Part shown: one piece after another, positions 18,804 to 28,600 of the stretch
Layout: every line of letters starts with the position of its first letter
Numbering within the stretch: position 1 is the first letter of the stretch
DNA from: Acidobacteriaceae bacterium
Lineage (GTDB): Bacteria > Acidobacteriota > Terriglobia > Bryobacterales > Bryobacteraceae
Length of the DNA: 64,000 nucleotides
Reading direction: 5' to 3'
Assembly: GCA_019233755.1 (NCBI GenBank)
Contig: JAFAMD010000015.1
Span: forward strand, 1-64,000
Made by a program: the position numbers and the translations under genes
The notes under the pieces: model-generated
The model's input: only the letters and a program-made list of their open reading frames with translations
What the model was told of the DNA's origin: nothing
Databases searched by the model: none

Positions 18804-19853
18804 ATGTACGATGCGATCCTGCTGGTCTCCTTTGGCGGACCGGAAACTCGCGAAGACGTTTTGCCGTTTCTCGAAAACGTCACTCGAGGCCGCAACATCC
18901 CGCGTGAGCGGCTGCTCGAAGTGGCCGAGCACTACTATCATTTCGGCGGCAAAAGCCCTATCAACGACCAGTGCCGTGAACTGATGGCTGCCCTTCGCCG
19001 CGAACTTGACCAGTTCGCCATCCACCTGCCCATCTATTGGGGCAACCGCAACTGGCATCCGTTCCTTACGGACACACTTCGTGAGATGCGCGCCGCTGGT
19101 GTCCGGCACGCGCTGGCATTCGTTACTTCCGCCTACAGTTCATACTCCGGTTGCCGGCAATATCGCGAAAATATCGCTGCCGCCCAAAAAGAAGTGGGGG
19201 AGGGCGCGCCGCAAGTCGATAAGCTGCGCGTCTTCTACAACCATCCCGGCTTCATCGAAGCTTCGGCCGAGCGCGTCCGCGAAGCGCTCGCACGGTTCTC
19301 GCCGGAGGAGCGTGGCGATCTCCGGTTCGTTGTTACCGCCCACAGCATCCCGTGCTCGATGGCCCAGACCAGCGATTACGAAAAACAACTGCGCGAGACC
19401 GCCCGCCTGGTCTCCGAGTCTGTCGGAGTTCCCGATTGGGAACTGGTGTTCCAGAGCCGCAGTGGTCCGCCTTTGCAGCCCTGGCTCGAGCCCGATATTC
19501 TCGATCATCTGCGCACGCTTCATTCCCAAGACGTGCGCAACGTTCTCATCGCTCCGCTCGGCTTCCTCTCAGATCATCTTGAAGTCTTGTATGACCTCGA
19601 TAGCGAAGCCCGGCATCTGGCAAACGAACTGGGCATGAAAATGGTTCGAGCCGCGACTGTCGGCGTGCACCCTGCATTCATCCGGACGATTCGCCAGCTC
19701 ATCGCAGAACGCCTCTCTCCCGCCGAACCCAAACTGGCTATCGGTCTTTTCGGGCCGTATCCTGACGTGTGTCCGGCGGATTGCTGCCCTCCGCCATCGC
19801 GAGCCGGTAGACCTCCCGCTTCGGAAGCCCCATCTGCTTCGCCACGCGCTTGA
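18804..19853 (+). CDS. hemH: Ferrochelatase, coproporphyrin-type candidate
   Basis: The 349-residue protein inserts iron into a porphyrin. It has LLVSFGGPE at the start, LPIYWGNRNWHPFL, TSAYSSYSGCRQYREN and the catalytic His in VTAHSIP. The C-terminal DVCPADCCPPP matches the cysteine motif of ferrochelatases from actinobacteria and acidobacteria; that group mostly uses coproporphyrin III (cpfC), though the sequence alone does not settle the substrate. The last 39 codons overlap the 3' end of rsmI on the other strand. The Pro/Ser/Ala-rich tail after the Cys motif comes from this overlap. Confidence 0.92.
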   Translation: MYDAILLVSFGGPETREDVLPFLENVTRGRNIPRERLLEVAEHYYHFGGKSPINDQCRELMAALRRELDQFAIHLPIYWGNRNWHPFLTDTLREMRAAGVRHALAFVTSAYSSYSGCRQYRENIAAAQKEVGEGAPQVDKLRVFYNHPGFIEASAERVREALARFSPEERGDLRFVVTAHSIPCSMAQTSDYEKQLRETARLVSESVGVPDWELVFQSRSGPPLQPWLEPDILDHLRTLHSQDVRNVLIAPLGFLSDHLEVLYDLDSEARHLANELGMKMVRAATVGVHPAFIRTIRQLIAERLSPAEPKLAIGLFGPYPDVCPADCCPPPSRAGRPPASEAPSASPRA

Positions 19854-20628
19854 TTGCTTCCATTGGATCTACCCCTTCGCCCTTCAGTCGCGCCACTTCG
19901 GCGGCCGGGTCGCCGCTCTGCACCACTTCCCCGGCGCCTCCGATCACGAGTGTGATCTCGCCCTTCACCGTGCCGCGCCCTGCGAGCGCTTTCCGAATCT
20001 CGTCCGGCGTTCCGCGCAGAAACTCTTCGTATATTTTCGTAAGCTCCCGCGCCAACACCATGGGCCGCTCGCCGAGTATCTCTGCCATATCGGCCAGCGC
20101 GTCCACGATGCGGTGCGGACTCTCGTAGAGCACCACCGTCGCAGTCTCGTCTTTCAACGTCTCCAGCCTGCGCCGCCGCGCGGCGCTTTTCGGGGGCAGA
20201 AAACCAATAAACCGGAACTCGTCCGTCGGTAGTCCCGATGCGACCAGTGCTGTCATGGCCGCCGAGGGTCCCGGAATCGGCACAACCTTCACACCACGCG
20301 CGGCTGCCTCGGTCACGACGCGGTAGCCGGGATCCGAGATCAATGGGGTTCCCGCATCGCTGACGAGCGCGACCGATTCGCCTTCCGCCAGTCGCTTTAG
20401 AATCTCCGCAGTGCGGCTTGCCTCGTTGTGCTCGTGATAGCTGAGGAGCGGCTTCCTGATTTCGTAGTGTTCCAGCAGCTTTTGCGTCTGCCGCGTGTCC
20501 TCGCAGGCAATCACCGCCGCATCGTCGCGCAAAACTCGCAGCGCGCGCAGCGTGAGATCCTCCAGGTTGCCGATCGGTGTCGCAACAAGATAAAGTGTGC
20601 CGCTCAAGTATTGAAGTGTACCGTCCAA
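19738..20628 (-). CDS. rsmI: 16S rRNA (cytidine1402-2'-O)-methyltransferase
   Basis: RsmI methylates the 2'-OH of C1402 in 16S rRNA, tuning P-site fidelity. The 296-residue protein has YLVATPIGNLEDLTLRAL at the start, the SAM-pocket PGPSAAMTALVASGLP near residue 120, and DTRQTQKLLEHY. The C-terminal helix-turn-helix-like LPKREVYRLAMA is followed by a short polar tail. Its last 116 bases run through the ferrochelatase 3' end on the opposite strand. The start is only 31 bases from the divergent JAMM-like gene. Confidence 0.95.
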   Translation of the reverse strand: MDGTLQYLSGTLYLVATPIGNLEDLTLRALRVLRDDAAVIACEDTRQTQKLLEHYEIRKPLLSYHEHNEASRTAEILKRLAEGESVALVSDAGTPLISDPGYRVVTEAAARGVKVVPIPGPSAAMTALVASGLPTDEFRFIGFLPPKSAARRRRLETLKDETATVVLYESPHRIVDALADMAEILGERPMVLARELTKIYEEFLRGTPDEIRKALAGRGTVKGEITLVIGGAGEVVQSGDPAAEVARLKGEGVDPMEAIKRVAKQMGLPKREVYRLAMAEGSNPPDTRQDTARKDR

Positions 20629-20659
20629 GCTGCACCTTCAACCTGTACCTTAGAAGGGG

Positions 20660-21646
20660 ATGCCCCGCAGCTTCGAGCCTCGCGCGCAGGAAGCGCCTCT
20701 ATATGTCCGCTGGCCGCCTGAACGTTCCCGCTATGCCGTGGAATTGCGGCTCGATCTCGTACCGAGGCTTTCGGCCGAGCTTGCCAAAGCGGCGCAGCAG
20801 GGAACTGAGATTGGCGGCGTTCTACTCGGGTTCTTGCTCAATTCACCCTCCCCCACTATGCGGATCGAAGGGCTGGAGCTGTTGCCGCGCCGGCCGGAGG
20901 AGGGCCCGGTCTTTCTTCTCGATCCTGCACAGGTGCAGCATTTTCAGCAGCTCTGCCAATCCGCGAGAATCCGCCAGCACGCAGTACTGGGTTTGTTCCG
21001 AACACATCTGCGCCAAGGCCCGGTGCAGCCGTCTATTGCCGATCGCAGCCTGCTTTCACAGCAATTTGGCCATGGTCCACATGCTCTACTGCTTATCCAG
21101 GGCCTGCCGCCGCACCTCTCCACATTCTTCGTCGCAATGGACGGGCAGCTTCCGCCGCAACCTGCCGTCGCGGAGTTCCGCTTCGACGAGGCGGCATTCA
21201 AGGCGCTCCCGGAAGTTCCGGCCGAGGAGCCCGTGGCGCCCACCAGGCCACTGCGCCGTCAGACGCCTGCCTCACGCAGAAGCCTGGTTTGGCTTCTTGG
21301 GCTGGCCATTCTCGTAGCTGCCTCCTTTATCTGGCAGTTTCTTCGTCAACCGGTAACCGCCACCTCCAGCCTGCCATCGAATCAGATCGGCCTTGCACTG
21401 AGCCCTGCCGGAGGATTGCTGCGCATCAGTTGGAACCACGCCAGCCGGGCGATTTCTCGGGCGCGCGGCGCCACACTCAACATTACGGATGGTTCCCGTC
21501 GCGTTCAGATGACGCTTGGCTCGGCTGACCTGAAACTCGGATCTGTCGCATACCAGAACACATCGCCGCAGGTGAGCGTCTCCATGACACTCGATGCACC
21601 GGGCCTGACCCTGCCGGCGCAATCGGCGAGTTGGCCCGCCAAATAG
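20660..21646 (+). CDS. Degenerate JAMM/MPN-like domain fused to a membrane-anchored beta domain
   Basis: This 328-residue protein is not a named family. The cytoplasmic half (about 25-160) resembles a JAB1/MPN fold: E50 in EIGGVLLG, then FRTHLRQGPVQPSIADRSLL, where H116 and S125-xx-D128 match the JAMM metal site but the first His of HxH is R114. It is therefore probably not a metalloprotease. After a Pro-rich linker there is one transmembrane helix (about 209-227) and an extracytoplasmic domain with the acidobacterial-type text ISWNHASRAISRARGATLNI. AAGGGG precedes the ATG. It converges with the ClpB-like gene. Confidence 0.75.
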   Translation: MPRSFEPRAQEAPLYVRWPPERSRYAVELRLDLVPRLSAELAKAAQQGTEIGGVLLGFLLNSPSPTMRIEGLELLPRRPEEGPVFLLDPAQVQHFQQLCQSARIRQHAVLGLFRTHLRQGPVQPSIADRSLLSQQFGHGPHALLLIQGLPPHLSTFFVAMDGQLPPQPAVAEFRFDEAAFKALPEVPAEEPVAPTRPLRRQTPASRRSLVWLLGLAILVAASFIWQFLRQPVTATSSLPSNQIGLALSPAGGLLRISWNHASRAISRARGATLNITDGSRRVQMTLGSADLKLGSVAYQNTSPQVSVSMTLDAPGLTLPAQSASWPAK

Positions 21647-21666
21647 CGTCACAAGACAGCGGAACC

Positions 21667-22698
21667 TCATTGCCGCAGCAGGATGCTGAACTCGCCGCCC
21701 CGTGCGTCGAGAATCACTGTGCTGTGCGGGGGAATCTGCCCCTGCGCCACCAGTGCGGCCACGGGCTGTATAAAATTCCGCTGTACTGTCCGCTTCAATT
21801 CACGCGCCCCATAGTCTGCGCTGATTCCCAGTTCCAGCAACTGGTCGCGCCCCGCCGGTGTGCACTGTAACCGGAAGGCGCGCAGCCCGAGCCGATTGTG
21901 AATCAAACGGGCGAAATTTGCCAGAATCTGGTCCAGTATCACCTCGCACGCCGCGCGGTCCAACGGCCGGTACGTAATCACCGAATCGATCCTGTTCACG
22001 AACTCGGGTGAAAACTTCTGGCGCACCGCCGCCATGCCGATTCCCTGCAGGCGTCCCGTATCCTTCGTCTCCTTCGGCGGAAGCATGGCTTCAAAACCGA
22101 AATCGGGCCGGCTGACTCGCTGCATTGCCTTCGCGCCCAGGTTGCTGGTGAGGAAAATCAGCGTGCGCTCGAAGTTCACATTACTGTTGTCGCCGAGCCG
22201 CAGGGTGGCCTTGTCCAGAATCCCGAGCAGCAGCCGCGCCATCGAAGCCGCCGCCTTCTCAATTTCGTCGAACAGGATCAGCGAGATGTCGCTGCTGTCG
22301 CTAGCCACGCCGTTGATCTTCGCCTGCGTAAGCATCGGTTGCGTTTCGCGATGCCCCAGGTAACCCGGCGGCGCGCCGATGAGCTTCGCCACTTCATGCT
22401 CCATCTGGAACTCCCCGCAGTCCACTCGCAGCAGGTTCTTGCCGCTGCCGTGCAGCACTTCGGCGAGCGCCTCTACGGTGCGGGTTTTGCCTGTTCCGGT
22501 CGGTCCTAGCAGTAGAATCACCCCAACTGGCCTTCCTTCGGGCGCAAGGCCGGCCTGTTGCATCTGAATGTACGGGATGATCGTGTCAATCGCTTCGGAT
22601 TGGCCGACCAGCAACTCACCCAGCCGGACAGCCAGTCCATCCGGATCTTCCGCCAATCTGGGACGCCTGCCGCGCCCGCTCAATGTGTAAGTGCGCAT
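21667..22698 (-). CDS. Stand-alone ClpB/ClpA D2-like AAA+ ATPase
   Basis: The 343-residue protein is a single AAA-2 module: Walker A GPTGTGKT at 65-72, Walker B LILFDEIEKA ending near 149, sensor 1 LTSNLG, an arginine-finger region KFSPEFVNRID and the ClpB D2-small domain with DYGARELKR (sensor 2). There is no N-domain, D1 ring or middle coiled coil, and no IGL/F loop for ClpP, so neither ClpB nor ClpX fits. It could act with its convergent neighbour, but nothing in the sequence shows this. AAGAGGT precedes the ATG. The 272 bases up to the OPT gene contain no gene I can support. Confidence 0.85.
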   Translation of the reverse strand: MRTYTLSGRGRRPRLAEDPDGLAVRLGELLVGQSEAIDTIIPYIQMQQAGLAPEGRPVGVILLLGPTGTGKTRTVEALAEVLHGSGKNLLRVDCGEFQMEHEVAKLIGAPPGYLGHRETQPMLTQAKINGVASDSSDISLILFDEIEKAAASMARLLLGILDKATLRLGDNSNVNFERTLIFLTSNLGAKAMQRVSRPDFGFEAMLPPKETKDTGRLQGIGMAAVRQKFSPEFVNRIDSVITYRPLDRAACEVILDQILANFARLIHNRLGLRAFRLQCTPAGRDQLLELGISADYGARELKRTVQRNFIQPVAALVAQGQIPPHSTVILDARGGEFSILLRQ

Positions 22699-22970
22699 CC
22701 GTACCTCTTGGTGAAGTACCGGCTGAGTATGGTGTGTTTGGCCGCGCCCGATGAGAAGGCGCTAACGCCTACCGCTGCCGGATTCCGAACCCTTGACTCG
22801 CCTGAAGTCTAGCCACAGCAGCAGCATCATCGGTTTCGACTGGCGCTCGCGGACTGTATTTCGCCGTTCGAATTATCAGCCAAACGCAATTGATTCTGAA
22901 AGAGTTGGCCCGCGCCATGCCGGCGCGCGAATATTTCCTCGAAGATTGTGATCGTATGATCTCCGGCCGC

Positions 22971-25010
22971 TTACATCATCGCGACCGGGGGAGCCGGCTC
23001 ATCCGGACTTCCAGCGCTGCCCAGAGGTCCTCGAATCATGACGAACGCCAGCTGGACCAGCACCGCTAGACCGATGAAATAAGAAGGATGACGGAATATT
23101 TGCAGGTGCTCCCGGACATTCGGTGGCGCGAACTGTAAACCGGCCCAGACAAGGCCGAGGATCGCCTCCCCCGCGATCAAACCCGATGCGGTCAGCACAC
23201 CGGCGTTTTCCACTCGTGCCCGCTGCGCTTCGTTATATCCACGTCGCTCTGCAATCTTGTCTCCGATCCAGCGGATTACGCCGCCCACGAAGATAGCGAA
23301 CGTCGTCTCGAACGGCAGATACATTCCCACTGCTACCAGCATCGGGCTTTTCACGTTCATGGCGATAAACGCGAAGCCCATCAGAATGCCCACGAGCACC
23401 AGCGGCCATGGCATGTCCCCCCCGACAATGCCCTGTGCGAGCAGCGCCATCAGGCCGGCTTGCGGAGCAGGAAGCTGCCGGTCTCCGAATCCCGTTCCGC
23501 CGGCGCGAATATTCCCCTCGTTTAGCAGCACCAATGGAAAATACATGATGAGACTTGCCACCACCACAGCAATCAGTTCAGCCACCTGAATATTGCGTGG
23601 CGTCCCGCCCAGGATGTAGCCGACCTTGAAATCCTGCAGTAGCTCACCGGCGACCGCTGAGGAAACGCACACCACCGCGGCTACGCCAAGCACCGCCGCT
23701 ACTCCGGCGCCCCCTGAAACGCCGAGCATCACCATCAGCAGCGCCGCCACAATCAGTGTCGAAAGCGTCAGTCCCGAGACCGGGTTATTCGAGGAGCCGA
23801 TCAGGCCGCACAAACTCCCCGAGACCGTCGCAAAGAAGAAACCGAGAACCAGCATGATGACAGCAGCCGTCACTCCGCCCGTCACCTGGCCGGAGAAATA
23901 AATGTAGAGCCCGATCATCGCCATGAACACCACGGCAATCAGCGAAAACACCACCTTCGAGCTCATGTATCGCTCGGTGCGGCTCAATGCCGCGCTTTCC
24001 TCGGCAGTCTGCTTGACGTCGCGCACTGCACGCCTCAGGCCTGACGCCAGGTTGTTTCTCATGCGGAATAACGTGTACGCCGCGCCTACCAGCATCCCGC
24101 CCACCGCAATCGGCCGGACGATATAGCGCCAAACGCCGCCTGCAATGTCGCCCCATGAACCGTCGGGTGCGCCCGGAGGCAGAAACGCATGCAGTTGCGG
24201 GCCAAGAAAATAGATCAACAGCGGAACCATCAATCCCCACGCCAGCACGCCGCCTGCAAACTGAAGGGCCGCCAGCTTCGGTCCGATGATGTATCCCACG
24301 CCCAGGTATGCCGGACTCACACTCGGCGCGGAGAACACCGTCCTTCCACCCGTATGAAGAATATTGCTGGATTCCGGTCCGCCCAGCCGCACGCGGCTGG
24401 CGCCCAGCGCGCCCACTGGCGCGGAAAACTCCTTATCGGATGCGAAGAACCCAAACCTGCCCAGCAGGAACACGAGCCCGCCCAGTCCTATGTTCCAGAA
24501 CAGATACTTGGCTGCTTGTGCTCCGCGTTGTCCCGCCTTGTGTATTTCGGACGCGGCGACGGATTCCGGAAAGGGAAGCTCCGCGTCTTCCACCATCACG
24601 CGCCGCACCAGCGATATGAACAGCACGCCCAGTACGCTGCCCACCAAAATCAGTACCGAGGTCTTCCAGTAGGCAGCGCGAAAGCCGAACGAAGGCCAGG
24701 CGCGCGCAATCAAAAACGCCGGTATTGTGAAAATCGCTCCTGACGCCACTCCCTCGCCGATTGATCCGCTGGTGCGGGCAATATTCTCCTCCAGCAGCGA
24801 TCCCTTCCACGTTCTGAGCACCGCCATGCTGATCACGGCTGCCGGATAGGTTGCCGCCACCGTTACCCCGGCGCGCAAACCCAGATAAGCATTCGCCGCA
24901 CCCAGAATCACCGTCATGCACAGACCCAGCAGTACGGCCCGCAGGGTGAGTTCCCGCATTTCGAGATGTTCGGGGACGAACGGCTTGAAGGGCTTCGCCT
25001 GTGTGCTCAT
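22971..25010 (-). CDS. OPT family oligopeptide transporter
   Basis: The 679-residue protein has about 14-16 membrane helices and the OPT family layout: ELTLRAVLLGLCMTVILGAA at the N-terminus, GLRAGVTVAATYPAAVISMA, and LGGTPRNIQVAEL with LIGSSNNPVSGLTLST in the second half. Bacterial OPT proteins import small peptides, or metal chelates in the YSL branch, by proton symport. The substrate is not clear from sequence. It is monocistronic as far as can be seen, with YqeY 103 bases upstream in the same direction. Confidence 0.93.
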   Translation of the reverse strand: MSTQAKPFKPFVPEHLEMRELTLRAVLLGLCMTVILGAANAYLGLRAGVTVAATYPAAVISMAVLRTWKGSLLEENIARTSGSIGEGVASGAIFTIPAFLIARAWPSFGFRAAYWKTSVLILVGSVLGVLFISLVRRVMVEDAELPFPESVAASEIHKAGQRGAQAAKYLFWNIGLGGLVFLLGRFGFFASDKEFSAPVGALGASRVRLGGPESSNILHTGGRTVFSAPSVSPAYLGVGYIIGPKLAALQFAGGVLAWGLMVPLLIYFLGPQLHAFLPPGAPDGSWGDIAGGVWRYIVRPIAVGGMLVGAAYTLFRMRNNLASGLRRAVRDVKQTAEESAALSRTERYMSSKVVFSLIAVVFMAMIGLYIYFSGQVTGGVTAAVIMLVLGFFFATVSGSLCGLIGSSNNPVSGLTLSTLIVAALLMVMLGVSGGAGVAAVLGVAAVVCVSSAVAGELLQDFKVGYILGGTPRNIQVAELIAVVVASLIMYFPLVLLNEGNIRAGGTGFGDRQLPAPQAGLMALLAQGIVGGDMPWPLVLVGILMGFAFIAMNVKSPMLVAVGMYLPFETTFAIFVGGVIRWIGDKIAERRGYNEAQRARVENAGVLTASGLIAGEAILGLVWAGLQFAPPNVREHLQIFRHPSYFIGLAVLVQLAFVMIRGPLGSAGSPDEPAPPVAMM

Positions 25011-25113
25011 ATATATGCCTCTAACCTTGGGATCGGGTGCTGCTATTGTACGTTCGGTAAGGGATCACCCGCATGGCTCAGCCGCACTGGCGAAGAAGGG
25101 GTCCGGAAGGACA

Positions 25114-25560
25114 CTAGCCCAGGCGGCTCTTGACGAGTTCACTGAGCGCCTTTCCATCGACGCGCTTGCCGGCAAGCCGGGCCTGTGCGGCCTTCATTAC
25201 CGCGCCCATCTGCTTTGCCGACGTCGCGCCCGTTTCAGCAATTGCTGCTGAAACAGCCTCCTCTATTTCCCCCTGTGAAGGCGCTGCCGGCAAATAGCTC
25301 TCCAGAATCTTGATTTCCGCTTCTTCCTTTTCCGCCAGCTCGGCCCGGCCGCCTTTCCGGAACAGATCCGCCGATTCCTGCCGCTGCTTCAGCAGGGTGT
25401 TCATGACCTGCATCTCCGTGGCTTCATTCAGCGGCTGCATGGAGTCGACTTCCTGCTTCTTCAGCGCCGCCTTCGCCATCCGGAGCGCCCCCAGTCGGCT
25501 CTCGTCCTTCGCTCTCATGGCTTCCACCATGTCTTTTTGCACTCTATCCAGAAGGGACAT
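25114..25560 (-). CDS. GatB/YqeY domain-containing protein
   Basis: The 148-residue, all-helical protein has the YqeY order: SLLDRVQKDMVEAMRAKDE at the start, LGALRMAKAALKKQEVD, LLKQRQESADLFRKGGRAEL, and a C-terminal tRNA-binding-like GKRVDGKALSELVKSRL. It matches the C-terminal domain of GatB and may bind tRNA, but its role is unknown. Length is normal for the stand-alone family. Confidence 0.93.
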   Translation of the reverse strand: MSLLDRVQKDMVEAMRAKDESRLGALRMAKAALKKQEVDSMQPLNEATEMQVMNTLLKQRQESADLFRKGGRAELAEKEEAEIKILESYLPAAPSQGEIEEAVSAAIAETGATSAKQMGAVMKAAQARLAGKRVDGKALSELVKSRLG

Positions 25561-25686
25561 CGCCCATCATTGTACGCATTGAGGTCGCAGTTTCAACCGT
25601 TCTGAAACATACATACTTTGCGTAACCTGGCACGGGCACTCCACGTCCCAACCGCTGTTATACTTAGCTGTTTCCGGGGTCATCGT

Positions 25687-28600
25687 TTGAGCAAGTACCG
25701 AGTTATCTCTCTTCTATTTGTGTGCGCGTTCGCTCTAGGGGCGCAGACCACTCCGTGGGTGAATGGGCAGGCGGCACGAGCCATGATCGGCCAGACCAGT
25801 TTCTCGAATCTGCAGGGGCCGAATCAATATGTATTGGGCGCTGCCGGCGGTGTGGCTTACGCCAATGGCACGCTGTGGGTGGCTGATTCGAATACGTTCA
25901 ATGCAGCCAACACTGCGGGTTCAGGTCTGACTCCCCAGGATAATCGCGTGCTGGGCTTCCCCACATCCAGCATTCCTTCCCCCACTGCGGATTTGACCGG
26001 CCTCACCAACCCTGCCTGCAACCTATGCACTTTCCCCGCGGACCTGGTCTTGGGACAAGTCGATTTCAATAGCTTTAAGGCGGGGCTCGCCCAGGTGGGG
26101 ACTTCGGCCGGCGGGAGCATGAACGAGCCGACCGACGTGGCTACGGACGGCACTCGCTTAGCCGTTGCCGACACCAATAACAACCGCGTCCTTCTCTGGA
26201 ACAGCATCCCTACCTCAAATAACGCCCCTCCCAACATCGTCCTCGGTCAAAGCAACTTCACCTCGGGCGCCACGCTCTCGCCTCCTAGCGCCAGTTCGTT
26301 TCGCGGCCCGCAAGCCGTCTGGATCAACCCGGATGGGCACGTGTTCGTTGCCGATTCCCAGAACTATCGCGTCCTGATCTGGAATCACTTCCCCACCAGC
26401 AACAACCAGCCGGCTGACGTTGTCCTGGGCCAGGCGAACTTTACCACCGGCACGCAGCAGGCCTGCAATCCCCAAATCAAAGGGACGAACTACACTGCGA
26501 CCGCAAGTGAGCTTTGCAACCCTGCCTCCGTGACCTCCGACGGTACTCGCGTCTACGTCGCCGATCTTGGCTTCAACCGTGTGCTTATCTGGAACAGCAT
26601 TCCGACCACAAACGGCCAGCCGGCCGACGTTGTGGTGGGGCAGCCTGACATGACCAGCACCGCGCCCAACAACACCGGTACGCTCAATGGCCACACCTAC
26701 AGCTTCTGCCCGAATGGCGCCGGTCTGAACGGCATATGCCAGACCAACCTGAATTTCCCTCGTTTTGCGCTGGCCGACCCGGTTTCGAATCAACTCTTTG
26801 TCGCCGATGGCGGGGATGACCGCATCCTGATATTCAGTCCGATCCCGACCACGAACGGCGCGGCCGCAGTCGCCGTCCTCGGCCAGCCGAATTTCACTAC
26901 CGACGTGGTCAGCACGCAGGCGTCCAGCATCGCCAGCACCGTCATCGACAACACTGCCGCGGTCGATGTCATCCCGACTCCTACCGCGCTCGCATATGAC
27001 GGCCAGAACCTTTACGCGGCGGATCCCACTGATGACCGCGTCCTTGTCTTTACGCCCGGTCAGACGCCTCTTCCCAGCTACTCTGTTCTGAACTGGGCCA
27101 GCGAAATCATCCGCCAGGAAGGTACGGTGACGTTTACTGTCACGGCCGGCGGCTCCATCACCGCGGGCGATACCGTTACCGTCACCATCTCCGGCACAGG
27201 CTATACCTACACCATCGTGAAAGGCGACACGCTCGATGCAATTGCGCAGGGCGTAGTCAAGGTCATCAATTCCAGTAACTCCGGTGCGGGTGATCCCAAT
27301 GCCACGGCGACTTTCGCAGGCGCCGGAACCGGTTCGTTGTATCTGGCATCGAAGCAGGTCAACCCCGGCTTCGACACCATTTCGCTTGCCGCCAGCGCTT
27401 CCAATACCGCCAATATCACGGTCGGTACTTCCGGCACCTACCTCTCTTCCGGAACGGCGGCCACCGGTTCGCCCGGCATGCTGGTCGAAATCAACGGTAC
27501 CAATCTGTCGGACGCGTCGCCGAGCAACCCGGCGGTCGCTGCGCTTTCCGGCACCATCCCGCTGACGCTTGGTGGCGCGCAGGTTTATATGAGCGGTGTG
27601 GCGACACCGATCTACCGCGCCCAATCCAATCAGATCATCACGCAGGTTCCGTACTCCTTTGTCGGTCAGAACAGTACTTCGGTTTACGTGCGGACAGTTC
27701 ATACCGATGGCAGCACCACGGTGACGAACGCCACCCCGCTCTACGTTGCTCCTGCGAATCCGGGTATCTTTAGCGCGCCGGCGACGGCCGGTCAGGTCCG
27801 GCCCTGGCCGGCTACCAACGCCTATCATCAGCCCGGCAACCCCAACGCCGTAGTCTCCGTTGACGGCACCATCAAGGCGGGCGACACCGCAACCATCACG
27901 ATCGCGGGCAAAGCTTATAACTACACGATTCAGAGCAGTGACACCACGTATACCGTTGCGCAGGCGCTGGCCGGCATGATCAATTCCGCTCCTGATCCGA
28001 ATGTGACCGCCTCGCTCGGTGGCGCTTTCTCGCGCGTAATCCTTACTGCCCTCCAGGGCGGCGCAGCCGGCACCGGCATTTCAATTAAGGCCAGCAGCAA
28101 CTCCGGCTCCAACATCGCCTTGACTGCCTATACCGGCTCTACCTGCTGCAATGTCACGCCGGGTTCTCTGATCACAACTTCGAATCCGGCCCTTCCTGGC
28201 GAACTGATCACAGTTACCACTGCAGGACTGGGGAGGTTGACAAATCAGCAAAGTCCGGCTAACACCGCGTCACAATTCCAGATCACCGGCCAACCCTATA
28301 ATGGCCCTCAACCCAACGTTGCCGCCAATTCCGTTAGCGCGACAATGGGCGGCTCTACGGGTGAAGTCATCAACGCCGGACTCCCGTCAGGCTCTTATGG
28401 CATGTATGGCGTGCAGGTCATCGTTCCCAGCAACCTGACAGCAAACAACGACACACAGTTGTATATCGCCCAGAACGCGTACATCAGTAATACCGTAACG
28501 GTTGCCGTCGGGACCGGATCCTCGGCTCCGCCTCCCCCGAGTTCCAGCGGCTCCATCGTTGTTCACATCGACAACCCGAGCGCAAACAGCACCGTCAGCG

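Noticed and set aside
22699-22970. Possible short minus-strand peptides between the OPT and ClpB-like genes
   Set aside because: Frames of fewer than 50 codons without a ribosome site or start; nothing recognisable.
26215-27828. 537-codon open frame opposite the giant secreted protein
   Set aside because: Low-complexity Arg/Gly/Val text with no known domain; explained by the repeated codon pattern of the real gene.
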